7,998 nucleotides of DNA from an uncultured Blautia sp. (GTDB taxonomy: Bacteria; Bacillota; Clostridia; Lachnospirales; Lachnospiraceae): assembly GCA_934394545.1 (NCBI GenBank), contig CAKRRG010000097.1, forward strand, positions 1 through 7,998. Reading direction: 5' to 3'. The notes beneath the pieces were generated by a model that saw nothing but the letters and a program-made list of their open reading frames with translations, was not told the DNA's origin and ran no database searches. How positions within the stretch are numbered: the first letter of the stretch is position 1; each line of letters opens with the position of its first letter. Made by a program: the position numbers and the translations under genes. This document shows positions 1-6,800 of the stretch, piece by piece.

Positions 1-601
1 AAGAAAATGAAAGATTACATATTAGAAAATCGTGATTTAATAGGTCAGCGGGAAATACTTCAGTTAAGCATGGAGACAGCTAACAACAAAATAGAAATTA
101 ACAAAATCTGAGTTTGCTGATATGATGAACAGCTTTGTTTCAGATGATGATGAAAAGTGGCTTATGTTTAATGCAAAATTTAGTAGTGCAGATGAGGTAT
201 ATGAGTCCATTTATAAGCAGGCAAAGTCGTCAATATATGTCGTTGACAATTATATTGGATTAAGAACGCTGGTACATCTTAAAAATTCTCCTACAGGAGT
301 AAATATTACTTTATTCAGTGATAATGTTGGGAATAATAAACTTCATAATATAGAATTTACGGATTTTTGCAAAGAATATCCATCCATAAAAATATCAATG
401 AAAAAGACAGGCGGTATATTTCATGATCGATTTATCGTATTGGATTATGGAACTGCTGATGAAAGGGTTTTCTTATGTGGTGCTTCATCAAAAGATGCAG
501 GCGCTAGAATAACCAGTATTGTTGAAGATTATGGAATATCTAAATATGCCCCGGTGATTGCCACGCTGTTGAAAAATCCAACTTTGATTTTACCACAATA
601 G
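1..601 (+). pseudogene. ORF6N/RhuM-type protein, C-terminal PLD-like domain, probably frameshifted
   Basis: This is the 3' part of a gene that begins before the window. Frame 1 is open from base 1 to TGA 109-111. Frame 2 continues from about 110 to TAG 599-601 (ATG at 122, 159 aa). The two pieces read as one protein: the first has a 'RDLIGQREILQLSMETANN'-like segment, and the second begins SEFADMM and runs into a PLD-like fold. Landmarks of that fold are SSIYVVDNYIGL, FHDRFIVLDYGT and LCGASSKDAG. From memory, this pair of segments sits in one polypeptide in phage- and ICE-borne ORF6N/RhuM-type proteins, so a one-base loss near 106-112 is the simplest reading. The expected HxK of true phospholipase D is HDR here, which is usual for this subgroup as I recall it. 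There is no good RBS before ATG 122. The role is unknown; these proteins are usually called phage antirepressor or virulence-associated. The DNA-binding N-terminus lies outside the window. Confidence 0.65.
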
Positions 602-616
602 AGGGGAGTGAATGTA

Positions 617-2121
617 TTGAAAAAGAAAACAAAATGTTACATATATACTCGTGTATTAACAGCAATTCAGGTTGATGGTTACAGCTTGGATGCACAGAAG
701 GACAAGCTTAGGAAATATGCTGAATTTCAGGATATGGAGATTGTGGGAGAATATTCCGATGAAGGGCATTCAGGTAAGAATATAAAAGGTCGTCAGGAAT
801 TTATGCGGCGGATGTACTCTGCTCTTTACAGCTTATGCAGGATTATGGTGTGAACCTAATCTGCGTGGAAGATGGAAGTGACAGTTCAAAAGAAGCCGGT
901 AAACTGCTTATATCTATCATTGCTGCAGTAGCAGAGATGGAGCGGGAAAATATCAGAGTGCAGACAATGGCTGGGCGTGAGCAGAAGGCGAGAGAAGGTA
1001 AATGGAATGGTAGATTTGCTTCTTATGGATATAGGTTGGAAAATGGCGAACTTGTCATTGCAGAGGATGAAGTGGAAATTATTCAAATGATTTTTGACAG
1101 GTATATTCATACCAATGATGGAATCAATGGTGTGGCAAATTATCTGAACAATCATGGATATACGAAGAAGCAGCGTCAGAATGGAACAATACCGGGGTTC
1201 TCGGCCAGCTTTATCAAGAAGATAATTGATAACCCGGTATATATGGGGAAGATAGCATATGGACGCAGGCGTACAGAGAAGAAAACAGGACCCCGTAATG
1301 AAACTCATGTAGTGGAGCAATCAGATTTCCCTGTTTATGAGGGAGTTCATGAAGCAATTATTTCCGAGGAAGACTGGAATCTTGCACAGGAAAAACGTTC
1401 AAAAAATAATTACAAGCGTGAAAAAATTCATGATCCGGAACATGCACATATTTTGTATGAAATATTAAAATGTCCTTGCTGTGGAAAAGGAATGTATGGA
1501 AATATTGCTAAAGCAGGGCGAAAAGATAACAAGACCAGATATTACTATTATTGCAAGAATACCGTGAATGCTACCGGACACAAGTGTACTTTCCGACGCA
1601 ACATCGAGCAGTCATAGATTGATGATATGCTTGCAAAGCTTATTACAGCAATGACAAAAGAAGGAAAATTTTAGGATGCCATTCAGGATAGAATAGATGA
1701 AGTGGAAGAAACAATGACAGAACTGAAGTCTCAGATTTATGAGCTTAAGAAAAATCAGATTGATGCAGATAGCATATACGGATTTTTAGGTGCTTTTGAT
1801 GAAGTGTATTCAGAATGTACGGATGTAGAAAAGAAACAGTTCATGCAGGCATTTATTGAACGCATTGATATATTCCCAGAAAGACGGGAATATGGAAATT
1901 GGATTCAGAATATTAAGTTTCAGTTTCCAGTACCGATTATTAAAGAAGGCAATGAAGTAGCACAAATCAAGGGGATTTCTTTGTACAAGGAGAAATCGGA
2001 TGAGCATATGGTTTCCTTGGAAAAGTTATCAACACTTGAGACTGTGTGCCTTTTGGGCAAACGAAAACCAGATGCCACGGTAAAACTCAGTGTGGATATG
2101 GATGAAAATCGTTCACATTGA
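617..2121 (+). pseudogene. Large serine recombinase (resolvase/invertase family), multiply inactivated
   Basis: Remnant of a large serine recombinase that would have integrated and excised a mobile element. TTG 617 is the likelier start, about 10 bases after GAGGGG (601-606); GTG 608 is in frame but overlaps that RBS. Order: resolvase N-terminus (617 to about 805), rest of the catalytic domain in another frame (about 805-1000), recombinase domain (about 1000-1400), zinc ribbon (KCPCCGK ... YYYYCKN ... GHKC, about 1465-1600), short coiled coil (about 1680-1770) and C-terminal domain (FDEVY ... FPVPI ... ETVCLL). Lesions: the serine motif reads YTRVLTA, where the family has YTRVSTA (Leu codon 656-658); a deletion/frameshift joins RQEFM to ADVLCSLQLMQDYGVN at about 803-808, removing the SRFGRN region with catalytic arginines; in-frame TAG codons at 1615-1617 and 1672-1674; and a shortened coiled coil near 1695. 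It cannot be an active recombinase. Confidence 0.92.
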
Positions 2122-2153
2122 TAATGTATCTGATTTTTGGGGAAACTTAATTT

Positions 2154-2291
2154 ATAGACAAAGAAAAAGCAGATATGATTATTTATACGACAGAGGATGG
2201 TCTAACGAAAGTTGAAACTACTTTTGAAGGAAATCAGCCAACATTAAAGGAAGCAGTAGTTGCCAAGTATATCACACAAACAGGCTGTTGA
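2154..2291 (+). pseudogene. RhuM-family N-terminal remnant, internally deleted
   Basis: A short frame reads DKEKADMIIYTTEDGLTKV, then ETTFEGN, then QPTLKEAVVAKYITQTGC and TGA 2289-2291. The opening matches how RhuM-family (virulence/phage-associated DNA-binding) proteins begin: an 'IIYTTEDG.TK(I/V)E..FE' strand pair. The VVAKY.T segment resembles a motif that lies some tens of residues further on in that family, after the winged-helix part, so an internal deletion is inferred. The codon where ATG would be expected is ATA (2154-2156), about 10 bases after a GGGGAA ribosome binding site (2138-2143). The only ATG, at 2175, lies inside the motif. The full family protein is several hundred residues and here fewer than 46 remain. 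The assignment rests on recalled motifs and the piece is short. Confidence 0.5.
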
Positions 2292-2316
2292 GTAAGCGGG
2301 GATATATGAACGAAAA

Positions 2317-2595
2317 ATGTTTTTCAAAGAAATATGCGTTAGAAAATTGCAAAAGAAAGATATTCCATTCATATTAGAATTATGTAGCAAGAATACTTTA
2401 TATTATGAATATTGCCCGCCTTTTGTGTCGTCTGAAAGCATTGAAGAAGATATGAAGGCTATTCCACCTAATGTGGCAATTGAGCACAAATACTATGTTG
2501 GTTTTTATGATGAAAACAAACTATTGGCTGTATTAGATTTAATTGATGGATATCCTGATTGGAATCGTAAAGGAAACAACAAGTGCTGTTTCTGA
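2317..2595 (+). pseudogene. GNAT-family N-acetyltransferase, truncated
   Basis: The first ~80 codons read as the N-terminal half of a GNAT acetyltransferase: VRKLQKKDIPFILELC, then YYEYCPPFVS, and the strand pair YYVGFYDENKLLAVLDLIDGYPD. Family proteins usually have 150-170 residues and continue with a strand (AFIGFFMM-like) and the acetyl-CoA loop (Q/R-x-x-G-x-G/A). Here the similarity stops at YPD (about 2560), and ten unrelated codons (WNRKGNNKCCF) lead to TGA 2593-2595. The cofactor site is absent, so no activity is expected. ATG 2317 has only a distant GGGGA (2298-2302) upstream. It lies just after the RhuM remnant and belongs to the same decayed block. The original substrate cannot be told. 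Confidence 0.75.
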
Positions 2596-2752
2596 ATGTG
2601 TAATTCTTGCAGAAAGGGATTTGTCTACAGTTTGACGGGAAGATTCTTTTTTTATTAGAAAGGCAGTACAGACAAAGAAAACAGCCATAAATATTCAAAA
2701 AAGGAAATTAGACGATAAAAATCAGATATATATGGAATCTGCACAAAAATAA
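2561..2752 (+). other. Unidentified open stretch, possible gene remnant
   Basis: Directly after the point where GNAT similarity ends, frame 2 is open and has coding-like texture: VKETTSAVSECVILAERDL, TGA at 2633-2635, then REDSFFIRKAVQTKKTAIN followed by QKRKLDDKNQIYMESAQK and TAA 2750-2752. Charged and hydrophobic residues alternate as in a helical protein C-terminus. I do not recognise the family. It may be the tail of another mobile-element gene joined to the GNAT fragment by a deletion, with one nonsense mutation. An open frame of this size in AT-rich DNA could also occur by chance. Confidence 0.3.
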
Positions 2753-2793
2753 AAGGCAAATATATCGATAAGTGATGAAAATAACTTATGGTG

Positions 2794-2822
2794 TTGACAA
2801 ATGAAAAGAGTATGGATATACT
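2794..2822 (+). promoter_or_regulatory. Sigma-A promoter P1 upstream of the GH63 gene
   Basis: TTGACA (2794-2799), a 17-base spacer and TATACT (2817-2822). The -35 is perfect and the -10 matches five of six positions. Transcription would begin near 2829, giving a leader of about 115 bases before ATG 2945. The predicted start point coincides with the left arm of the inverted repeat, which suits repression at this promoter. Confidence 0.8.
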
Positions 2823-2828
2823 TAGGTT

Positions 2829-2892
2829 ACAATCATTAATCCAATTAACAAATAAATTATATTGACAAATTAAGTTAATGAACAATGATTGT
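2829..2892 (+). promoter_or_regulatory. Composite inverted repeat, candidate ROK repressor operator
   Basis: ACAATCATT (2829-2837) pairs exactly with AATGATTGT (2884-2892). Inside them ATTAAC (2844-2849) pairs with GTTAAT (2874-2879). Each arm therefore carries the same two blocks, separated by 6 bases on the left and 4 on the right. The left arm sits at the predicted P1 start point and the right arm covers the P2 -10. The unequal gaps and long AT-rich centre argue for two protein-binding half-sites more than an RNA hairpin. The ROK-family regulator encoded downstream is the natural candidate to bind here; that link is inference. Confidence 0.5.
2862..2889 (+). promoter_or_regulatory. Possible second promoter P2
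   Basis: A second perfect TTGACA (2862-2867) is followed after 16 bases by AATGAT (2884-2889), a four-of-six match to the -10 consensus. The nine bases TTGACAAAT are identical to those at P1 (2794-2802). The -10 lies inside the right arm of the inverted repeat, so a bound repressor would block it. The weak -10 makes this less certain than P1. Confidence 0.4.
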
Positions 2893-2932
2893 GGGGGAAA
2901 TAATTTCAGATGTGAACTGGAATTATATTACG

Positions 2933-2947
2933 AAAGGAGAAGGTATG
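2933..2947 (+). promoter_or_regulatory. Ribosome binding site that fixes the GH63 start
   Basis: AAAGGAG (2933-2939) lies five bases before ATG 2945, which opens a classical signal peptide. The in-frame ATG at 2885 lies within the inverted repeat and P2 -10, has no RBS, and would put 20 non-signal residues ahead of the lysine-rich start. ATG 2945 is therefore chosen. Confidence 0.85.
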
Positions 2948-5251
2948 AAAAAGAAATTTAAGAAAAGCGTCAGCCTTGCAATGGCTGCATGTATGACAGC
3001 CGGCATGGTAGGCTCTGTCAATGTTCAGGCGGAATCTCGCTATTCACAGGAGGATTTTGCGAATGTACTTGATGCAACAGCTCGTGTAGATGAGAATCTT
3101 TATTCTTTCTATGCAACAGACAAATACAATGTATTTTCTGATATGGGAGCATGGCACGGATATTATCTCCACTCACTTGACAATTTAGATTGCTTTGGTG
3201 GATTTGCAGGACCTCAGGTTATTGGACAGGACACCGGTATAAACTTATCAGATTGTATCAGCCGTTTGAAATTAACAAGAGCAAACGGTGAAGAAATCGA
3301 TCTGAAAAATGTAAGATGGCCACGTGTTGCATATTATCCTGGAAAATTAGTTCAGTATTATGAAGAGCGTGATGATTACAAAGTAACATTAGAATTAATC
3401 TTTGCAAGTGACAGAACAAACTATGTTCGTACAACAATTGAGAACTTTTCAGATGAGCCATTAGTTCTCGATGTAGAATGGGAAGGAAAGCTTTTCTCTG
3501 AGAACGTTGCATGGGGAGAATCCTATCCTACAAATGCAACATTTGAAGATTCCGAAGGTGGTGTACAGGTTGGATTTAAAGAGTATTCGGATGCCTGGAC
3601 AACTACAGAAGAAACCAAATACACAATTCGTCACAACGAAGAAGTAACAACAGAAATTTCTGATGACAAGATGAGTTATGTATCAAAAGCGACAAAACCT
3701 GTCACAATCGAAAAAGATACTCCATATGTAACATATACTGCTGAGAGCTATACATTTACAGCAGAGGAAGCTGCGAAAGAGGCAGAAGTAGTAGAGGGAT
3801 TATTTGCAGATCCGGAGAAAGCATTTGCAGATAATGAAACAAGATGGCAGGGATATCTGGATAAAACATTCGACACAGAAGACGATGTTGCGAAACCATA
3901 TAAAAATGCTACTGTAAAAGCAATGGAAACACTGATCACAAACTGGAGAAGTCCAGCTGGTAAATTTAAACACAGTGGTCTGATCCCATCTATGTCCTAT
4001 GCTGGATTTATCGGTGTATGGGGCTGGGATACATGGAAAAACGCAGCTGGTATTGCTGGATTTGATACACAGATCGCAGAAGATGGAATCCGTTGTATGT
4101 TCGATTACCAGATTCAGGCAGATGATCCGGAACGTCCACAGGATGCAGGAGCAATTATTGACTGCTTCAGCTATGGTGAAAATTCAGGAAACTATCGTAA
4201 CTCCAAACCACCGCTTTCTGCATGGGGTGTATGGAAAGTTTATGAAGAAAGCGGAGATAAAGCATTCCTGGAAGAAATGTATCCGAAGTTGACGGCATAT
4301 CATAATTGGTGGTATACTAACCGTGATACAGACCAGAATGGTGTTGCTGAATACGGCGGCATGGTTCATAATTCACACTATCAGAAAGATGAAGAAAAAA
4401 ATATCCTGACGGATGAAGACGGAAAGCCATTAGTAGATGTGGAAAGAGTTATTACAGCAGCTGCCTGGGAGAGCGGTATGGATAATGCAACACGCTTTGA
4501 CCAGGAAGGAAATGGACCAGATGATATCGGTGTACTTGTATTCGAGAACAAAAATGCAGATGGCGAAGTAGTTGGTTACTCACTGAATCAGGAATCTGTT
4601 GACTTAAATGCTATGCTTTATGCAGAAAAAGGATTCCTGAAATCCATTGCTGAAGAGCTTGGTAAAACAGAAGACGCTGCGAAATATGAGGAAGAGGCAA
4701 AGACTCTTGCTGATTACATCAATACAAACATGTGGGATGAAGAAACCGGTTTCTACTATGACTTACAGATTAATGAAGATGGTTCTGAGAAGAAGCTTCT
4801 TACAAACAGAGGAAAAGGAACAGAGGGCTGGATGCCGCTTTGGGCAAAACTTGCACCGGCTGACAGAGCAGAAAAAGTGAAAGACAACATGATGGACGAA
4901 GGCAAATTTAACCTGAGAGTTCCGATGCCAACAGCTTCCTTTGACAATGACAAGTTTAATGCTTCTCGTTACTGGAGAGGTCCTGTATGGCTGGATCAGG
5001 CTTTATACGGAGTAGAAGCACTTCAGAACTATGGTTATGAAGAAGAAGCAAAGGAACTGGCTTATAAGTTATTTGATGGAGCAGAAGGTGTATTAACTGA
5101 CGGAGCAATTCATGAGAACTATAATCCGGTAACAGGTGAGGGACTTCATACAAAGAACTTCTCCTGGTCTGCAGCAGCTTACTATATGTTATACAAAGAT
5201 GCACTTGCGGAAACAAATCCGTCTACTCAGACAGGATTAGAAATGAAATAA
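2945..5251 (+). CDS. Secreted GH63-family alpha-glucosidase (YgjK-like)
   Basis: A 768-residue exported glycoside hydrolase of family 63, inverting alpha-glucosidases; E. coli YgjK (783 residues) is the closest relative I recall and favours Glc-alpha-1,3-Gal-type linkages. A signal peptide (KKKFKK, hydrophobic stretch, likely cleavage after VQA at residue 29) sends it out of the cell. Residues 30 to about 300 form the N-terminal beta domain and about 320-760 the (alpha/alpha)6 barrel. Conserved landmarks are WGWDTW (359-364), an EF-hand-like calcium loop DTDQNGVAE (461-469), WESGMDN with Asp513 as probable general acid, YWRGPVW (676-682) and IHENYNP with Glu724 as probable general base; YgjK uses Asp501 and Glu727. 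All key residues are present and the frame is intact. There is no cell-wall anchor and no transporter next to it. It is probably repressed by the downstream ROK protein. The exact substrate is not determinable here. Confidence 0.9.
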   Translation: MKKKFKKSVSLAMAACMTAGMVGSVNVQAESRYSQEDFANVLDATARVDENLYSFYATDKYNVFSDMGAWHGYYLHSLDNLDCFGGFAGPQVIGQDTGINLSDCISRLKLTRANGEEIDLKNVRWPRVAYYPGKLVQYYEERDDYKVTLELIFASDRTNYVRTTIENFSDEPLVLDVEWEGKLFSENVAWGESYPTNATFEDSEGGVQVGFKEYSDAWTTTEETKYTIRHNEEVTTEISDDKMSYVSKATKPVTIEKDTPYVTYTAESYTFTAEEAAKEAEVVEGLFADPEKAFADNETRWQGYLDKTFDTEDDVAKPYKNATVKAMETLITNWRSPAGKFKHSGLIPSMSYAGFIGVWGWDTWKNAAGIAGFDTQIAEDGIRCMFDYQIQADDPERPQDAGAIIDCFSYGENSGNYRNSKPPLSAWGVWKVYEESGDKAFLEEMYPKLTAYHNWWYTNRDTDQNGVAEYGGMVHNSHYQKDEEKNILTDEDGKPLVDVERVITAAAWESGMDNATRFDQEGNGPDDIGVLVFENKNADGEVVGYSLNQESVDLNAMLYAEKGFLKSIAEELGKTEDAAKYEEEAKTLADYINTNMWDEETGFYYDLQINEDGSEKKLLTNRGKGTEGWMPLWAKLAPADRAEKVKDNMMDEGKFNLRVPMPTASFDNDKFNASRYWRGPVWLDQALYGVEALQNYGYEEEAKELAYKLFDGAEGVLTDGAIHENYNPVTGEGLHTKNFSWSAAAYYMLYKDALAETNPSTQTGLEMK

Positions 5252-5263
5252 AAAGATAGTGAG

Positions 5264-5293
5264 GGTGCTGTACATTTTGTACAGCACCTTTTT
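5264..5293 (+). terminator. Strong intrinsic terminator after the GH63 gene
   Basis: GGTGCTGTAC (5264-5273) and GTACAGCACC (5279-5288) form a perfect 10-base-pair stem with loop ATTTT, followed by TTTTT (5289-5293). It starts 13 bases after the GH63 stop codon and ends 8 bases before the RBS of the ROK gene. It should end most glycosidase transcripts and let only partial readthrough reach the regulator. Confidence 0.92.
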
Positions 5294-5300
5294 GCTTATA

Positions 5301-5315
5301 AAGGAGATGCGAATG
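5301..5315 (+). promoter_or_regulatory. Ribosome binding site that fixes the ROK start
   Basis: AAGGAG (5301-5306) is six bases before ATG 5313. The in-frame ATG at 5307 directly abuts the RBS, and the open frame reaching back to 5259 runs through the terminator hairpin, so neither is a plausible start. Confidence 0.8.
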
Positions 5316-6548
5316 ACAATTGACAAAAGTATAAATCAGGAAAAACAACAAAAGATTAATCGTACTCTGGTTCTGAAATTATTGAGACAGGAAGGGCTGG
5401 CTTCAAGAGCGGATATAGCGAAGCTTTCTGGCTTGCAGCGTGCTACGATAACAAATATTGTAAAAGAATTAATGGATTTAGGAATAGTTGTGGAGGATGG
5501 ACTTCTTGCCGGTAATAAAGGAAGACGCTCTATAGGAATTCGCATTGATGGTGAAAAATTTGGCGTTGTAGGAGTTATGGTAACACGAGAATACTTTGGT
5601 GTAAGCTTGATTGGATTAGCCGGAGAAATTCATGAAACAAAGTATTTTAACTTAGAAGAAACAGATACGGTTTATGATAGTATTCATCGTATAAAAAAAG
5701 CAATCCATAAAATGATGGAAATCAAAAAAGATTTTACAACACTTGCTGTTGGATTTGCGGTACCAGGCCCGTATAAAAAAGACGGAGATGAAATCGTTTT
5801 TGTTACAAATCTCGTTGGCTGGGACGGAGTAACGGTTAGCTCCCTTCTGAAAGAGGGATTTGATATTCCTGTTTACATTGAGAATGATGCTAATGCAGGC
5901 GCACTGGCACAGCTTTGGAATTATGAAAAAAATCTTTCCAGAAAAGAAATGGTATATATTGTAGCTGGACAAGGTATTGGATGTGGAATTATTTCGAATG
6001 GACGCCTCTTGAAAGGTGCCCTTGGAATTGCGGGAGAAATTGGTCACACAACGATTGATTATCAAGGACCAAAATGTGAATGTGGAAATTGTGGATGCCT
6101 GGAGATGTATTGCTCCTTGCTTGTCTTTAAGAAAAATATTCGTTCACGCTTAGATAAGGGAGAGGTCTCCTGTGTGTGTGAAGCGTATAAAAAAGAAGGA
6201 TATTTAAGCATTGCGACATTGAAATCGGCAGTAGAAAAAAGAGATGCCCTTGTAATGGAAGAATTTGATAAAATGTGCGAATATCTTTCTATTGGAATTA
6301 TCAATGTCATTAATCAGCTAAATCCTGAGTTGGTAATCATTGGAGATGTTTTGGCTGAAATCGGTGGAAATTATATGCTGGAAAAAATAAAAAAGCGAAT
6401 CCAGGAACGTGTGCGTCCAATTATATGGGAGCGCCTTCAGGTAGAACTAAATGAAATTCCGGAAAATCCAATTTTGGTTGGAGCTGCAGCAATTGCAGCA
6501 CAGCATGTTTTGGAAGAACCGGAAAAATTTATAAAAAAAACTGTTTGA
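5313..6548 (+). CDS. ROK-family transcriptional repressor
   Basis: A 411-residue NagC/XylR/Mlc-type regulator, cytoplasmic and DNA-binding, expected to respond to a sugar or sugar phosphate. The N-terminus holds a winged helix-turn-helix (about residues 15-75; RADIAKLSGLQRATITNIV is the HTH). The rest is a ROK sugar-kinase fold: VGFAVPGP, ENDANAGAL (190-198, with Asp192 at the catalytic position of kinases), GEIGHTTID, and the zinc site made of His245 and Cys255, Cys257, Cys262 in CECGNCGCLE. The first phosphate-binding motif, DxGxT in true kinases, has decayed to VGVMVTREYFG (about 87-97). This fits a regulator that no longer phosphorylates sugar. Length and motifs are complete. It follows the GH63 gene behind a strong terminator, no clear promoter of its own is visible, and it probably acts on the inverted repeat at 2829-2892. 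Confidence 0.93.
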   Translation: MTIDKSINQEKQQKINRTLVLKLLRQEGLASRADIAKLSGLQRATITNIVKELMDLGIVVEDGLLAGNKGRRSIGIRIDGEKFGVVGVMVTREYFGVSLIGLAGEIHETKYFNLEETDTVYDSIHRIKKAIHKMMEIKKDFTTLAVGFAVPGPYKKDGDEIVFVTNLVGWDGVTVSSLLKEGFDIPVYIENDANAGALAQLWNYEKNLSRKEMVYIVAGQGIGCGIISNGRLLKGALGIAGEIGHTTIDYQGPKCECGNCGCLEMYCSLLVFKKNIRSRLDKGEVSCVCEAYKKEGYLSIATLKSAVEKRDALVMEEFDKMCEYLSIGIINVINQLNPELVIIGDVLAEIGGNYMLEKIKKRIQERVRPIIWERLQVELNEIPENPILVGAAAIAAQHVLEEPEKFIKKTV

Positions 6549-6560
6549 TCATAATTTGAA

Positions 6561-6782
6561 ATGAAATCGAGAGTGAAGAGCATATCATGGATGATGGTGC
6601 TTTTAACAGGAACAATGTCCGAATTAAAGAGTATAAGTGGACAAACGATGTTGTTTCTTATGCTGTCCGGAATTGCAACAGGAGCCTCCTGGCTCTGTTA
6701 TTACAGAGCACTACAGGAGGGGCCTGCGAGTGTAGTGGTTCCGATTGATAAATTGAGCATTCTGATAACGGTTACCTGCTGA
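6561..6782 (+). pseudogene. EamA/DMT-type membrane transporter, internal fragment
   Basis: The 73 codons contain two to three membrane segments typical of the EamA (DMT, formerly DUF6) superfamily: SISWMMVLLTGTM; then LFLMLSGIATGASWLCYYRAL, the conserved helix whose W-x-x-Y/F-x-x-A-L motif marks the family; then EGPASVVVPIDKLSILIT. A complete single-repeat or two-repeat protein has about 140 or 300 residues. The first helix and start are missing, and after LSILIT the frame ends in VTC and TGA 6780-6782, where the next helix should be. No RBS precedes ATG 6561. It begins 12 bases after the ROK stop codon, so both ends look deleted. It is non-functional; the original cargo is unknown. Confidence 0.75.
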
Positions 6783-6800
6783 CAATGATATAGAAACGCA

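Noticed and set aside
886..1320. 144-codon open frame on the minus strand inside the recombinase
   Set aside because: It mirrors a conserved coding frame, has no ribosome binding site and no recognisable domain.
1615..1674. TAG recoding or readthrough in the recombinase
   Set aside because: Both stops are TAG, but the gene also has a frameshift, a deletion and a lost catalytic serine, so ordinary decay explains them; there is no suppressor tRNA in the window.
2975..2995. Lipoprotein cleavage site (MAAC) in the GH63 signal peptide
   Set aside because: The cysteine comes after only a short hydrophobic run and lacks Leu at -3; the later VQA-ES site fits signal peptidase I better, though a lipoprotein is not fully excluded.
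5275..5302. Promoter for the ROK gene (TATAAA at 5297-5302)
   Set aside because: No -35 box at proper spacing; the upstream bases form the terminator stem, and transcription would begin too close to the RBS.
5652..6310. Minus-strand frames across the ROK gene
   Set aside because: They are shadows of an intact ROK coding sequence with all motifs in the plus frame.
6711..6740. ACTACA / TGTAGT and AGGAG-C-CTCCT palindromes in the EamA fragment
   Set aside because: Short and located in former coding sequence; expected by chance.
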